Of a DNA stretch of 32,916 nt, positions 1-7,435 are shown one piece after another. The notes beneath the pieces are model-generated. The model made no database searches. It was given only the letters and a program-made list of their open reading frames with translations, and was not told the origin of the DNA. Position 1 is the stretch's first letter; each line of letters opens with the position of its first letter. Source of the stretch: Puniceicoccales bacterium (GTDB taxonomy: Bacteria > Verrucomicrobiota > Verrucomicrobiia > Opitutales > JAIRLM01); the NCBI GenBank assembly GCA_031268315.1, contig JAIRXK010000019.1:1-32916 (forward strand), written 5' to 3'. The translations under genes were made by a program, and so were the position numbers.

Positions 1-1
1 T

Positions 2-259
2 AGGGAAATTTTTTCCGCAAAAAGCGCAAATGGCTTTAAAAATATACGCAATCGTTGGCTGGGTTTGCATATAATCAATCAACGTCGAAAAAATTAAAAG
101 GGAATCAAAAAAGCATTTATGCGACCGGGATATATAAACGATTTTGCTTTCACATTGCGCAGGTATCTCAATTAGTTCCCAAAAAGTTTGCCGAAGCTTG
201 TTGAAATGAATTTCTGTGCATGCGGTGAACACTTGCTCACAATCGGATGGAGCGAAAAC
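2..259 (-). CDS. Partial ORF of an unrecognised repeated family, running off the left edge
   Basis: On the minus strand a frame stays open for 86 codons from position 259 to the window edge, with a stop codon (TAG) just upstream at 260-262. There is no ATG before the recognisable part; a GTG at 232-230 could start it. The protein contains SHKCFFD, then TQP, then KAIC-FC-KN-P with a CxxC pair. The same order of motifs is encoded on the plus strand at 26134-26385, where the frame is broken by a stop, so this is a family with at least two copies. I do not recognise the family. It may be an accessory or effector-like protein or part of a decayed mobile element. Whether this copy is intact cannot be seen because its C-terminal part lies outside the window. 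Confidence 0.35.
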
Positions 260-735
260 CTAATCCATGAATTATCAACGACTATCGCTGAAACAGAAAA
301 ATTATAATAAAACTTGCTCTGTTAATCAAAGATAACCCTACGACGTCATGCCTTATAAATATCGCAAACGAAGAGGGTAAACTTACGTCAAACTTCATAC
401 AAGTGAGCCTTACAATTCTCGTTGATTTAGGGCATAGATTTGTTTACTTACAGATCCAGGATGTTTAAACAATGCGAAAATGCAACAAGAAAATGTGACA
501 TACAAATCGAACAATGCAGGCAAAATATGCAGAAGAATGAAGATGCAATAAGTCGGCGCGCGGCATCCACGCAATGACAAAGTAGAAATGTTGAACTTAG
601 CACCGGAATAGGCGCACAATGGGCTAAGAGCGGCAGTCCCGATAACTGAAGCGCCACTTGGAGCTCTGATTGGCGGGTTAGTTGGCGGGACCCCGGCGAA
701 ATCATCGGCGCCAATGTGTAGGATAAAGTCTGCTG

Positions 736-754
736 GGCCAGGCACAGCCTGGCC
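736..754. repeat. Perfect short hairpin in GC-rich segment
   Basis: GGCCAGGC and GCCTGGCC flank the loop ACA, giving a perfect 8-bp stem. There is no T-run on either side, so a simple terminator is unlikely. It sits inside the GC-rich island at 540-830, which no gene explains. Confidence 0.5.
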
Positions 755-1141
755 TCCTGATTTAATACAGTAGCAGCAGCGACAGCGGTACATCCACTAC
801 GGCGGCCAGCAGAATAGTTTTTTACAAAAAGATGCCATGAATAAGAATACTTGCTGATAGAGATTGGTTTTCTGGTGGCGATGCGTAATTTGGTTGCTTT
901 TGGTTTCAGGAAATAGTTTTCGCCATCGGTGCGCCCATTGCTTTTTTTGATGATGTGGTCAACTTTTGCCCGCATGAGCCAATTCAGGGCAAATATCGCC
1001 ACTTTTTGCAGACATTAATGCATTTTTTTCTCAGTGCGCTTCGACGGTCGAGTCGCAAACGAACGAAAACATAAAGCTAGCAATGGTTTAGAAAAAATCA
1101 ATGGGATACACCTCTTTGTTAGTGGGCAGTGAAAATAATAT

Positions 1142-1172
1142 TTGACAAAGCAATGACTTTGCACAATATGAT
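1142..1172 (+). promoter_or_regulatory. Putative sigma70 promoter, start codon 5 bases after the -10
   Basis: TTGACA at 1142-1147 and TATGAT at 1167-1172 are 19 bases apart; AATATG at 1165-1170 would give 17. The ATG at 1178 follows almost at once and no Shine-Dalgarno is visible, so the transcript would be leaderless or nearly so. CAAAG and CTTTG form a small inverted repeat inside the spacer. Confidence 0.4.
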
Positions 1173-1177
1173 GTGCT

Positions 1178-1549
1178 ATGAATGCTTCGGAGCAGCCGGT
1201 CGCCGCACAGGGCGGAACACAGCGCATTGATGAAATTGAAAAAAAGAGCATCGAACTAAAAATGTACACACGGCGCGCAACGGGATTTAAGGTGCTTGCC
1301 ATTGTCATTACTGTTACATTTGTCTTGCTTTCCATTGCAGCAGTGCTTTTGTATGTCTCGTCGACGTTAGCAACTGAATTTATATTTAGCGGAATATTCT
1401 TGAATTCAATGCACTGGCTATTGCCACTACTCTTTGCCATGTGCTGCCTATCGGTAATTTTCCATTATGTCAATTCCATGGTTCGCGACAGCTTACAGGA
1501 AACGATCGAATGCCTCGGGAGTCAATCGAATTCGAATACGCCGCGTTAA
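1178..1549 (+). CDS. Small membrane protein with two transmembrane helices
   Basis: The 123-residue product has a polar N-terminal part of about 37 residues, a hydrophobic helix at about 38-63 (FKVLAIVITVTFVLLSIAAV), a short loop, a second helix at about 75-98, and a polar tail of about 25 residues. I do not recognise a family. The topology resembles small inclusion-membrane-like or inner-membrane proteins of host-associated bacteria, but that is only analogy. A good -35/-10 pair directly upstream supports the plus-strand reading over the 141-codon frame on the opposite strand. It is convergent with prmC, whose stop lies 18 bases beyond its own. Nothing in the sequence shows a function. Confidence 0.6.
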   Translation: MNASEQPVAAQGGTQRIDEIEKKSIELKMYTRRATGFKVLAIVITVTFVLLSIAAVLLYVSSTLATEFIFSGIFLNSMHWLLPLLFAMCCLSVIFHYVNSMVRDSLQETIECLGSQSNSNTPR

Positions 1550-1567
1550 ATTTTGCCAGCGCCCAAT

Positions 1568-2461
1568 CTAGCGGGTAAGAATAAAAAATCGCGGCTTTTT
1601 CCACTGGTCGGTGAAGCTTTTCCAGCGGGAATAACCCAGGCGCTTTGCCAGGTCATTTAATTTTTCGCGGTGCCCACTTCCCATTTCCAGAGCGAGTATG
1701 CCATTGGGGTGGAGAAATTTTCGCGCTTGATCCATGATTATTTCGATGTCTACGCTGCCGTCGCCGGCAGAGCAAAGGGCCCACCGAGGCTCATGATCTT
1801 TCACTTCACATTCCGCTTGTTCTACCTCGCCGTGGCTCAGATAGGGCGGATTACTCACGATGAGAGACCATAGTCCGTTAACATTGGAAAACCAGTTGGA
1901 TTGCAGAAACGTGATGCGACTTTTCATGGAGTGGCACTCTGCATTTGCAGCTGCCACACGCAGGGCGTCTCCGTCGATGTCGCCAGCGGACAAAGCCGCA
2001 TGGGGAAATAGCTTGCCCAATGCGATGATGATGGCGCCGGATCCCGTTCCCAGGTCCAGGATGGATTCGACGGTGCTGCGCTCTTCCTCGCAATGGGATC
2101 GTATGGCGGCAATCAATTCCTCTGTTTCCGGCCTCGGAATGAGAACCCGTCGATCAACGACAAGGTCGAAGCCACAGAACGGTGCGGTTCCCAGAATGTA
2201 TTGGAGCGGTTCCCGGCGGCAGCGGCGGTGCAAAAAGTTGATAAATTGTTCCCTTTGCTCCTCATTGGGCAGGTAATTGAGGCGGATATACAGATCCATG
2301 CGCTTGCAATTTAGAGCATGGGAAAGCAGCCACTCCGCGTCAGCCCGTGCATTTTCTACGGCGCTTTTCGCAAGCAGCTCTGCGGCCCAGCAGATGCATT
2401 CGCCGGCGGTCTTTGGACATTCGTGGCTTTGCTTTTCCTCCGTAAAATCATTCATCGTCAT
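1568..2461 (-). CDS. prmC: Peptide chain release factor N5-glutamine methyltransferase PrmC (HemK)
   Basis: PrmC methylates the glutamine of the GGQ motif in release factors RF1 and RF2 with S-adenosylmethionine, which makes translation termination efficient. The 297-residue protein has the usual helical N-terminal release-factor-binding domain (about 1-110, ending in LIPRPETEEL), then a Rossmann methyltransferase domain with the SAM loop DLGTGSG at 136-142. The hallmark catalytic NPPY is at 204-207. Length and motif order are normal. Its start (ATG at 2461, or the next ATG at 2455) lies inside the end of gyrA, an overlap of 8-14 bases, so the two are very probably translationally coupled. 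No RF1 gene is next to it, unlike in many bacteria. Confidence 0.95.
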   Translation of the reverse strand: MTMNDFTEEKQSHECPKTAGECICWAAELLAKSAVENARADAEWLLSHALNCKRMDLYIRLNYLPNEEQREQFINFLHRRCRREPLQYILGTAPFCGFDLVVDRRVLIPRPETEELIAAIRSHCEEERSTVESILDLGTGSGAIIIALGKLFPHAALSAGDIDGDALRVAAANAECHSMKSRITFLQSNWFSNVNGLWSLIVSNPPYLSHGEVEQAECEVKDHEPRWALCSAGDGSVDIEIIMDQARKFLHPNGILALEMGSGHREKLNDLAKRLGYSRWKSFTDQWKKPRFFILTR

Positions 2462-4937
2462 CTACCTCAATGATGCGACTTACCCCAATGAGCCGATCCT
2501 TCGCCGACAAATTAACCAATTTAACTCCCTGGGTTGCGCGACCAATGATGCGAATGTCCGACACTTTGCTGCGTATGGCTTGTCCCTGCTTGGTCAGCAT
2601 CATGATTTGATCACTGTCGCGCACGCTTAGAGCGGCGCAAATTGGGGCATGGGTCCGCATGGCGACAAGGCCCTTTCCTCCGCGGCGCTGTAGGCGATAG
2701 TCGCTGAAGCGGGATCGCTTTCCCAGGCCATTTTCCGTTGCCAACAAAAGTGATGCCTCACCGTCGATGATAGTCATCATGGCGACGCAGTCATCCGCTG
2801 CGAGTTTCATGCCTCGGACGCCGCGCGTTGCGCGCCCCTGCACCCGCAGGTCCGACTCATTGAATTTTACCGACTTTCCATTTTTGGTAACAATAATAAT
2901 TTCGTCGTTGCCCGATGTGAAATGGGCGGAAATGAGCTCATCTCCTTCGTCAATGTTAATGGCAATGATGCCGTCGCGCCGAAAATTGCGATAGGCCACG
3001 AGCGCCGTTTTTTTGATCGTGCCACTGCGGGTGCACATGACAACGTTGGCGTCGGAATCGAATCGATCCACACATAGCATGGCGGCAATGCGCTCCCCGT
3101 CCTGCATATTGAGCAGATTGACAATGGATCGGCCCTTGGATATTCGCGACGCTTCGGGGATGTCATAGACTTTTTGCACATAAAGTCGACCGTTATTCAT
3201 AAAAAATAGAATGTAGCTGTGGGTCGTGCCGGAAAATAAATGCTTCACGAAGTCGTCGTCGTGCTGGCCAACCCCAATGACGCCCTTCCCCCCTCTCTTC
3301 TGGGTATGATAGGAATCGACCGGCGTGCGCTTGATGAAATTTTTATTGGAAACCGTTATGACACAGCACTCATTTGGGATGATATCTTCCATTGAAAATT
3401 CTCCCTCGTCGGGGACAATTTGCGTTTTTCGCCTATCGCCATAGATATCTCTAATTTCCACTAATTCTTTGCGTATTAGCGCCATAAGTATTGAATGGTC
3501 GCCGAGAATGGTTTCATATTCTTTGATGCGCTCCAAAAGTTCCCCGTACTCTTCTTCGATTTTCACCCGCTCTAATCCGGTTAGTTGGTAGAGGCGGAGT
3601 TCTAGAATGGCATTGGTTTGCCGCTCCGAAAGCTGAAATCTTTCCATAAGCGCAGTCCGTGCCGACTCCTTGTCCCTTGCCGATCGAATACTCTTCACTA
3701 CCTCATCCAAATAATCCAGAGCAATTCGAAATCCCTCCAAAACATGGGAGCGGTCCAGGGCTTTTCTTAGACGATAGCGCGTGCGGCGGGAAATCACATC
3801 GCGGCGATGCTCTAAATAGAGATCGAGTATGAAGCGCATGTTCATCTGCTTCGGGCGCTTGCCGTCCAGGGCAAGCAAAATGACGCCAAACGAATTTTCC
3901 AACTGAGTATGCTTAAATAATTTATTAATCACTACACGCGCCGCTTCGTCCCTTTTTAATTCGAGGACAATGCGCGTATTTTCAGTGGATTCGTCCCGTA
4001 TGTCGGAAATTTCCTCAATGACCTTTTCCGATACCAATTGGGCAATTTTTTCCACCAGACTTGCTCGATTCACGTTGTAGGGAATTTCCTCGATGATCAG
4101 CTGTTCCTTGCCCGCATGGCGTGTTTCTTCCCGACGAATTTTTCCCCGCACCCGCACAATTCCTCTACCCGTGCGGAAGTAGCTGTTGATTCCCTCCATT
4201 CCTACAATTTCGCCGCCCGTTGGAAAGTCCGGTCCACGGATAATGCTTGCCAATTCTGAAAATGATAATTCCGGATTATCAATAATTGAAATGAGCGCAC
4301 TGAGAATTTCGTGCAGATTATGGGGTGGAATGTTGGTGGTCATGCCGACGGCAATACCCGTTGATCCATTGAGCAGTAGATTGGGCAGCGCGCTTGGCAA
4401 CACAACCGGCTCCAAAGTACTTTCCTTGTAATTTGCCATGTAATCAACGGTATCTTCGTCGAGGTCCCGGAGAAGATCTTCGGCCATGCGGGACAATTTA
4501 CACTCCGTGTAGCGGTATGCCGCCGCCGAATCGCCGTCGATGGATCCGAAGTTTCCCTGGGAAAGTATGAGCGGATAGCGCATTACCCAGTATTGGGCCA
4601 GGCGAACCAGCGCATCGTAGACCGATGAGTCGCCATGGGGATGGTAATTCTTTAGCACCTCACCGATAACGCCGGCGCACTTGTCAAATGCTCCTCCGTG
4701 AACCAATCCTTCCCGCAGCATGGCGTAGAGGATGCGCCGTTGCACAGGCTTTAGCCCGTCGCGTACGTCGGGGAGGGCACGGGATACAATCACGGACATG
4801 GAGTAGTCCAGGTAGGCACTTTCCATCACCTCTACAATGCTGCGATCGGATGCATCCCCACCCATTGGTGGCTCTTTTTCTCGGCTATTCAATGCAATTG
4901 CCGTCTCTGTGATTTCATTCGGTTCATCTACGTTCAT
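2448..4937 (-). CDS. gyrA: DNA gyrase subunit A
   Basis: GyrA is the DNA cleavage and rejoining subunit of gyrase, which introduces negative supercoils with ATP hydrolysed by GyrB. Starting at the ATG at 4937 the product has 829 residues. Visible landmarks are PDVRDGLKPVQRR near the N terminus and the quinolone region HPHGDSSVYD with the drug-sensitive Ser and Asp. The catalytic tyrosine lies in YRYTE at about residue 143. The GyrA box QKRGGKG at about 546-552 marks gyrase rather than topoisomerase IV and precedes the C-terminal beta-pinwheel domain. The frame is open 15 codons further upstream, but GAGGAG lies 6 bases before the ATG at 4937, which decides the start. Its 3' end overlaps prmC. 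gyrB is not in the window. Confidence 0.97.
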   Translation of the reverse strand: MNVDEPNEITETAIALNSREKEPPMGGDASDRSIVEVMESAYLDYSMSVIVSRALPDVRDGLKPVQRRILYAMLREGLVHGGAFDKCAGVIGEVLKNYHPHGDSSVYDALVRLAQYWVMRYPLILSQGNFGSIDGDSAAAYRYTECKLSRMAEDLLRDLDEDTVDYMANYKESTLEPVVLPSALPNLLLNGSTGIAVGMTTNIPPHNLHEILSALISIIDNPELSFSELASIIRGPDFPTGGEIVGMEGINSYFRTGRGIVRVRGKIRREETRHAGKEQLIIEEIPYNVNRASLVEKIAQLVSEKVIEEISDIRDESTENTRIVLELKRDEAARVVINKLFKHTQLENSFGVILLALDGKRPKQMNMRFILDLYLEHRRDVISRRTRYRLRKALDRSHVLEGFRIALDYLDEVVKSIRSARDKESARTALMERFQLSERQTNAILELRLYQLTGLERVKIEEEYGELLERIKEYETILGDHSILMALIRKELVEIRDIYGDRRKTQIVPDEGEFSMEDIIPNECCVITVSNKNFIKRTPVDSYHTQKRGGKGVIGVGQHDDDFVKHLFSGTTHSYILFFMNNGRLYVQKVYDIPEASRISKGRSIVNLLNMQDGERIAAMLCVDRFDSDANVVMCTRSGTIKKTALVAYRNFRRDGIIAINIDEGDELISAHFTSGNDEIIIVTKNGKSVKFNESDLRVQGRATRGVRGMKLAADDCVAMMTIIDGEASLLLATENGLGKRSRFSDYRLQRRGGKGLVAMRTHAPICAALSVRDSDQIMMLTKQGQAIRSKVSDIRIIGRATQGVKLVNLSAKDRLIGVSRIIEVDDDE

Positions 4938-4943
4938 TAAAGT

Positions 4944-4949
4944 CTCCTC
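4944..4949 (-). promoter_or_regulatory. Ribosome binding site of gyrA
   Basis: GAGGAG on the minus strand, 6 bases before the ATG at 4937. It argues against the longer start at 4982 that the open frame would allow. Confidence 0.75.
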
Positions 4950-4988
4950 AAAAAAATTCCCGATTTCATCGGTGTAGAGCAAATTTTT

Positions 4989-5135
4989 TCATCGGTCAAG
5001 ATGTAGGTAGTCTCTTTTTTTGTCCAAAAGTTTCGCGGCCCATGCCGCGAATGTGCAATTTTTGCAGTTTTTCCACGGATGGTAGATGCGAGGAGTCGCC
5101 GCCCCTTGATTTGGGGCGGCGGCTGCACTTTTCAT
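4989..5135 (-). CDS. Possible 48-residue protein between tmk and gyrA
   Basis: An ATG at 5135 opens a 48-codon frame ending at a TGA at 4989-4991, in the same direction as tmk and gyrA and 51 bases before the gyrA start. The product begins with an Ala-rich stretch and then has RIYHPWKNCKNCTFAAWAAK, a compact segment with a CxxC pair and three tryptophans, followed by a charged tail. This looks more like a folded or metal-binding mini-protein than random translation. I do not recognise it. There is no strong ribosome site, and the GC-rich hairpin at 5097-5121 lies within its first codons. The alternative is untranslated leader. Confidence 0.4.
   Translation of the reverse strand: MKSAAAAPNQGAATPRIYHPWKNCKNCTFAAWAAKLLDKKRDYLHLDR
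5097..5121. repeat. Strong GC hairpin between tmk and gyrA
   Basis: CGCCGCCCC and GGGGCGGCG form a perfect 9-bp stem around the loop TTGATTT. No T-run follows on either strand, so it is not a standard intrinsic terminator. It may attenuate or separate tmk from gyrA, or simply fall in the coding part of the 48-residue ORF. Confidence 0.6.
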
Positions 5136-5240
5136 GGGATTCACTCGCGATTGGCTGCGAAAGCGGAGACTGGAAAATAGCTGATCAGCCCTTTGTGTTT
5201 TTCTGGAGTGGCTATTTTTTTGAAAATTTGCCGCAGATTT

Positions 5241-5882
5241 TTACCACTTTTCCTTCATGTGCTCTTCCACCAGGTCCAACAGCATTTTTTGTAGTTGTCC
5301 AATGGATAGACTGCCATCGACGATACGGAATCGCTCCGGCTCTTCACCGGCAATTTTCAGATAGGCACTGCGCACTTTTGCAAAAAATTCCGGCGGTTCC
5401 ATTTCCAGGCGATCGGGAGTTTCACCGCGCCCATTCCGAATGCGGCGAAATCCTTCCAATGGGTCTAGATCGAGGAAAAATGTCAGATCAGGTACGCATC
5501 CGCCAATGGCAAAGGCATTGATCTGCCTAATGGTGTCCATGGGCAATGCCCGCGCCGCTCCCTGGTAAGCGACCGTGGAATCGCAGTAGCGGTCGCAAAT
5601 GACAATGGCACCCCTTTCCAGTTGGGGCATGATTTTTTCCCGAACGAGCTGTGCCCTGTTTGCAAGAAAAAGAAGGAGTTCTGCCTCTGCGCAGGGCGGA
5701 TTTTCAAAGTCTGTCCGCTTGAGCAGCAGGCGAATTTCTTCGCCGAATGCTGTGCCTCCAGGCTCCCGCAGAGATATCACAGGAAAACCCTTGCGCTGCA
5801 GCGCCGAGCACAGCAGCGCCGCATGAGTCGACTTTCCGACGCCCTCCGAGCCCTCAAAACTAATAAAAAATCCCCTTACCAT
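5241..5882 (-). CDS. tmk: Thymidylate kinase
   Basis: Tmk phosphorylates dTMP to dTDP with ATP in the last dedicated step of dTTP synthesis. From the ATG at 5882 the protein has 213 residues, the usual length. The P-loop EGSEGVGKST is at 10-19, the DR(Y) motif appears in VICDRYCDSTVAYQG, and the lid region RNGRGETPDRLE follows. The frame is open upstream to 5975, but that extension would put 31 unrelated residues before the FFISFEG strand and runs into the regulator relic at 6020-6170, so it is not used. An ATG at 5894 is the only close alternative. The gene lies upstream of gyrA in the same direction, with a gap of about 300 bases holding a hairpin and a possible small ORF. Confidence 0.93.
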   Translation of the reverse strand: MVRGFFISFEGSEGVGKSTHAALLCSALQRKGFPVISLREPGGTAFGEEIRLLLKRTDFENPPCAEAELLLFLANRAQLVREKIMPQLERGAIVICDRYCDSTVAYQGAARALPMDTIRQINAFAIGGCVPDLTFFLDLDPLEGFRRIRNGRGETPDRLEMEPPEFFAKVRSAYLKIAGEEPERFRIVDGSLSIGQLQKMLLDLVEEHMKEKW

Positions 5883-6019
5883 GGAACATCTCATGCATGC
5901 CACAGAGACATTGGCAAAATATTTTCCCGGCAAATGAAATGCGATTGGGCGGAACCGCCACTGAATGCATAGCATTCTTGTGCATGGTAAATAAAATGGG
6001 CAGCGTAGCTTGATCGGTT

Positions 6020-6170
6020 CGCCCCAATGCGTTTTGCGTAGGAAAATTAAAAACTTGCACTTTTTTAGTGCCGCTTTACGCCGATCGAAAACCGTGCCAA
6101 CTCTTTCCGTTGGAATAACCTTACCGAAATAATTCCTTCACCACTATTTAAAATTTCAGCAATGAAATTT
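6020..6170 (-). pseudogene. Fragment of the AAA/Fis regulator family (N-terminal part)
   Basis: Read on the minus strand, about 140 bases match the coding sequence at about 32740-32880 closely at both DNA and protein level. The shared protein piece is ERVGTVFDRRK here against ERVRGIFDRRK there, followed by a lysine-rich K-C/M-x-x-L-x-F segment. The frame shifts just before this motif, and the rest of the gene is missing: the sequence runs into the region upstream of tmk. It is therefore a third, broken member of the family that is complete at 29308-30435. It lies directly downstream of a transposase relic in the same direction. Confidence 0.6.
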
Positions 6171-6193
6171 AACGTACAATTACTGCATACTAC

Positions 6194-6610
6194 CCCGATC
6201 GCATAATTTAAAATCCAAAATTAATTGCCAGTATTGCAATGGCAATTACCGCTCTGGCAGGGACCCAAACGCGAAAATGGAAAATTTTTCCCAACTAATT
6301 TTTTCAGTTTTTGATTGAAATTTTCAATGCGATGGCGAGCTTTTAATTTTCGTTTTTCTTCTTTCGTGTTCTGTATTTTTATATTTTTTCACTTCGCCGC
6401 TACAAACTTTAAATTCTTCGGCATTAGGCAATTAGTTTTTTCTTGCGAAATGTAACCGCTGCCTCCAATGACACCTCCAGTGCAGTTTTCAAGTAAAACC
6501 TCCAAAAAGCTAACATCATGTGCGGATCCATTTGAAAAACAAAAATTTATGTCGGTCGTACCTTCAACATTAGTCGTAATATCGACTTTGAATTCGGAAT
6601 AATCTCAATA
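6194..6610 (-). pseudogene. Decayed DDE transposase (insertion sequence remnant)
   Basis: Minus-strand translation shows the C-terminal half of a DDE-type transposase in several frames. The segments are NGSAHDVSFLEVLLENCTGG, then VIGGSGYIS (place of the second catalytic Asp, here changed), then KEEKRKLKARHRIENFNQK (the glutamate helix), then a hydrophobic end AVIAIAILAINFGF and a stop. Stop codons and frameshifts break it. Related copies lie at 26479-26815 (plus) and 32170-32480 (minus). The general pattern fits the IS4/IS5/IS982 kind of transposase, but I cannot name the family. It directly follows the truncated priA gene and may mark the event that truncated it. Confidence 0.65.
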
Positions 6611-6655
6611 GAACTAACGGCCTTTCTTATGGTTTTGCGCATTGGTTTAAAGCGT

Positions 6656-7159
6656 TTAATGCAAATAGGTAAATAAAATTTCATGGGATAAAATGCACTG
6701 AGCATTTTTTGCGATGTGGCTGAATTTCAGAAGTGTTTCATCCAAATCGTCGATGGCCGGTGTTTCCGAGAAAAGACAGCCATGCCTATGCGACGGAAAA
6801 ATATTTTCATTGGGCGCATTTGCGGGCAGGCGATGCCAATTTTTCTTTCGGCGAATTGCCGCAGGGAAGATCATATTCAGCGCCGCGTGAAACGGAGTTC
6901 CATAGTAGCGACATGTCCAATTCGCCAATTTCATGAGGTCGCTGCCGACGGTGGGACCATCCTGAAGAAGTTTACGAATTGGTCGGATGGGAATGTCGCA
7001 ATCGCACGGTCTTGCGCCCCTGACAACGCCCAGGGATGTACGCTTTCTCAGTGGGACTCGGACCAGTGACCCGACCATAATTTTTTCTTCGAATTCCATT
7101 GGAACCGAATGAGTAAATGGTTTCCCGATGGCATCAAATAATTCGACGGCTATTTCCAT
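6656..7159 (-). pseudogene. priA: Truncated primosomal protein N' (PriA), N-terminal part only
   Basis: PriA restarts stalled replication forks by recognising forked DNA and loading the DnaB helicase; the full protein is usually about 700 residues or more. Here only 167 codons remain. They show the N-terminal DNA-binding domain: VGSLVRVPLRKRTSLGVV, a proline-containing linker (IRPIRKLL), and LANWTCRYYGTPFHAALNMI ending in FPAAIRR. No helicase motifs, no zinc site and no further PriA sequence follow; instead a transposase relic begins within about 50 bases. GGAG lies 8 bases before the ATG at 7159, so a fragment may still be translated. I infer loss of PriA function unless another copy exists elsewhere. 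Confidence 0.75.
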
Positions 7160-7207
7160 TATTGCTTCTCCATCGGAACTTCGCGGGCGAAAGGGTCCAC
7201 TTCTGAT

Positions 7208-7435
7208 TCACACATGCGGGCAATTCATCTTCATGTAGCGCCCGTTTGTCCATCCATTTTGCGAAGCAATTGATTGAAATCTCAATTCAAAAGTCACCCC
7301 ATCGCTCCCTAGCAATCCTTCTTCTAATTGGTAAATGTCGCCGATGAGTGTGCTGCGCGCAAATAGTTTCGATGAACTTTGGATTGTGATTCTTGCAATC
7401 GATCCGGGGTGATTCAAGTTTTTTTGACTATCCAT
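7208..7435 (-). CDS. Small hypothetical protein, 75 residues, upstream of the priA remnant
   Basis: The frame is open from a TTG at 7450; the ATG at 7435 is the more likely start and overlaps the end of the J-domain protein by 22 bases. The product has a natural, mixed composition with regular alternation of hydrophobic and polar residues (ARITIQSSSKLFARSTLIGD, then GVTFELRF), suggesting a small beta-rich domain. I do not recognise a family. It lies in the same direction as the 663-residue protein before it and the priA remnant after it, 48 bases from the latter. The overlap suggests translational coupling. Confidence 0.55.
   Translation of the reverse strand: MDSQKNLNHPGSIARITIQSSSKLFARSTLIGDIYQLEEGLLGSDGVTFELRFQSIASQNGWTNGRYMKMNCPHV

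Larger units (their letters stand above)
260..1177. other. Stretch without a convincing gene
   Basis: No frame here looks like a real protein. Two overlapping minus-strand frames (410-793 and 448-1002) are open but have unnatural composition (clusters of Cys, Ser, Pro, Leu) and share the same bases. The part from about 540 to 830 is visibly richer in G and C than its surroundings and contains a strong short hairpin. It could be a decayed gene, foreign DNA or a structured RNA. The last 40 bases carry the promoter of the next gene. Confidence 0.5.

Noticed and set aside
448..1002. A 184-codon minus-strand frame in the GC-rich segment
   Set aside because: It begins with GTG, has Cys/Ser/Leu-heavy unnatural composition in its second half, and competes with another open frame over the same bases.
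1015..1440. A 141-codon minus-strand frame opposite the small membrane protein
   Set aside because: The plus-strand frame has a promoter and a natural two-helix design; the minus frame has neither.
4938..4982. Upstream extension of gyrA by 15 codons
   Set aside because: GAGGAG directly precedes the ATG at 4937, and the extension shares nothing with GyrA N termini.
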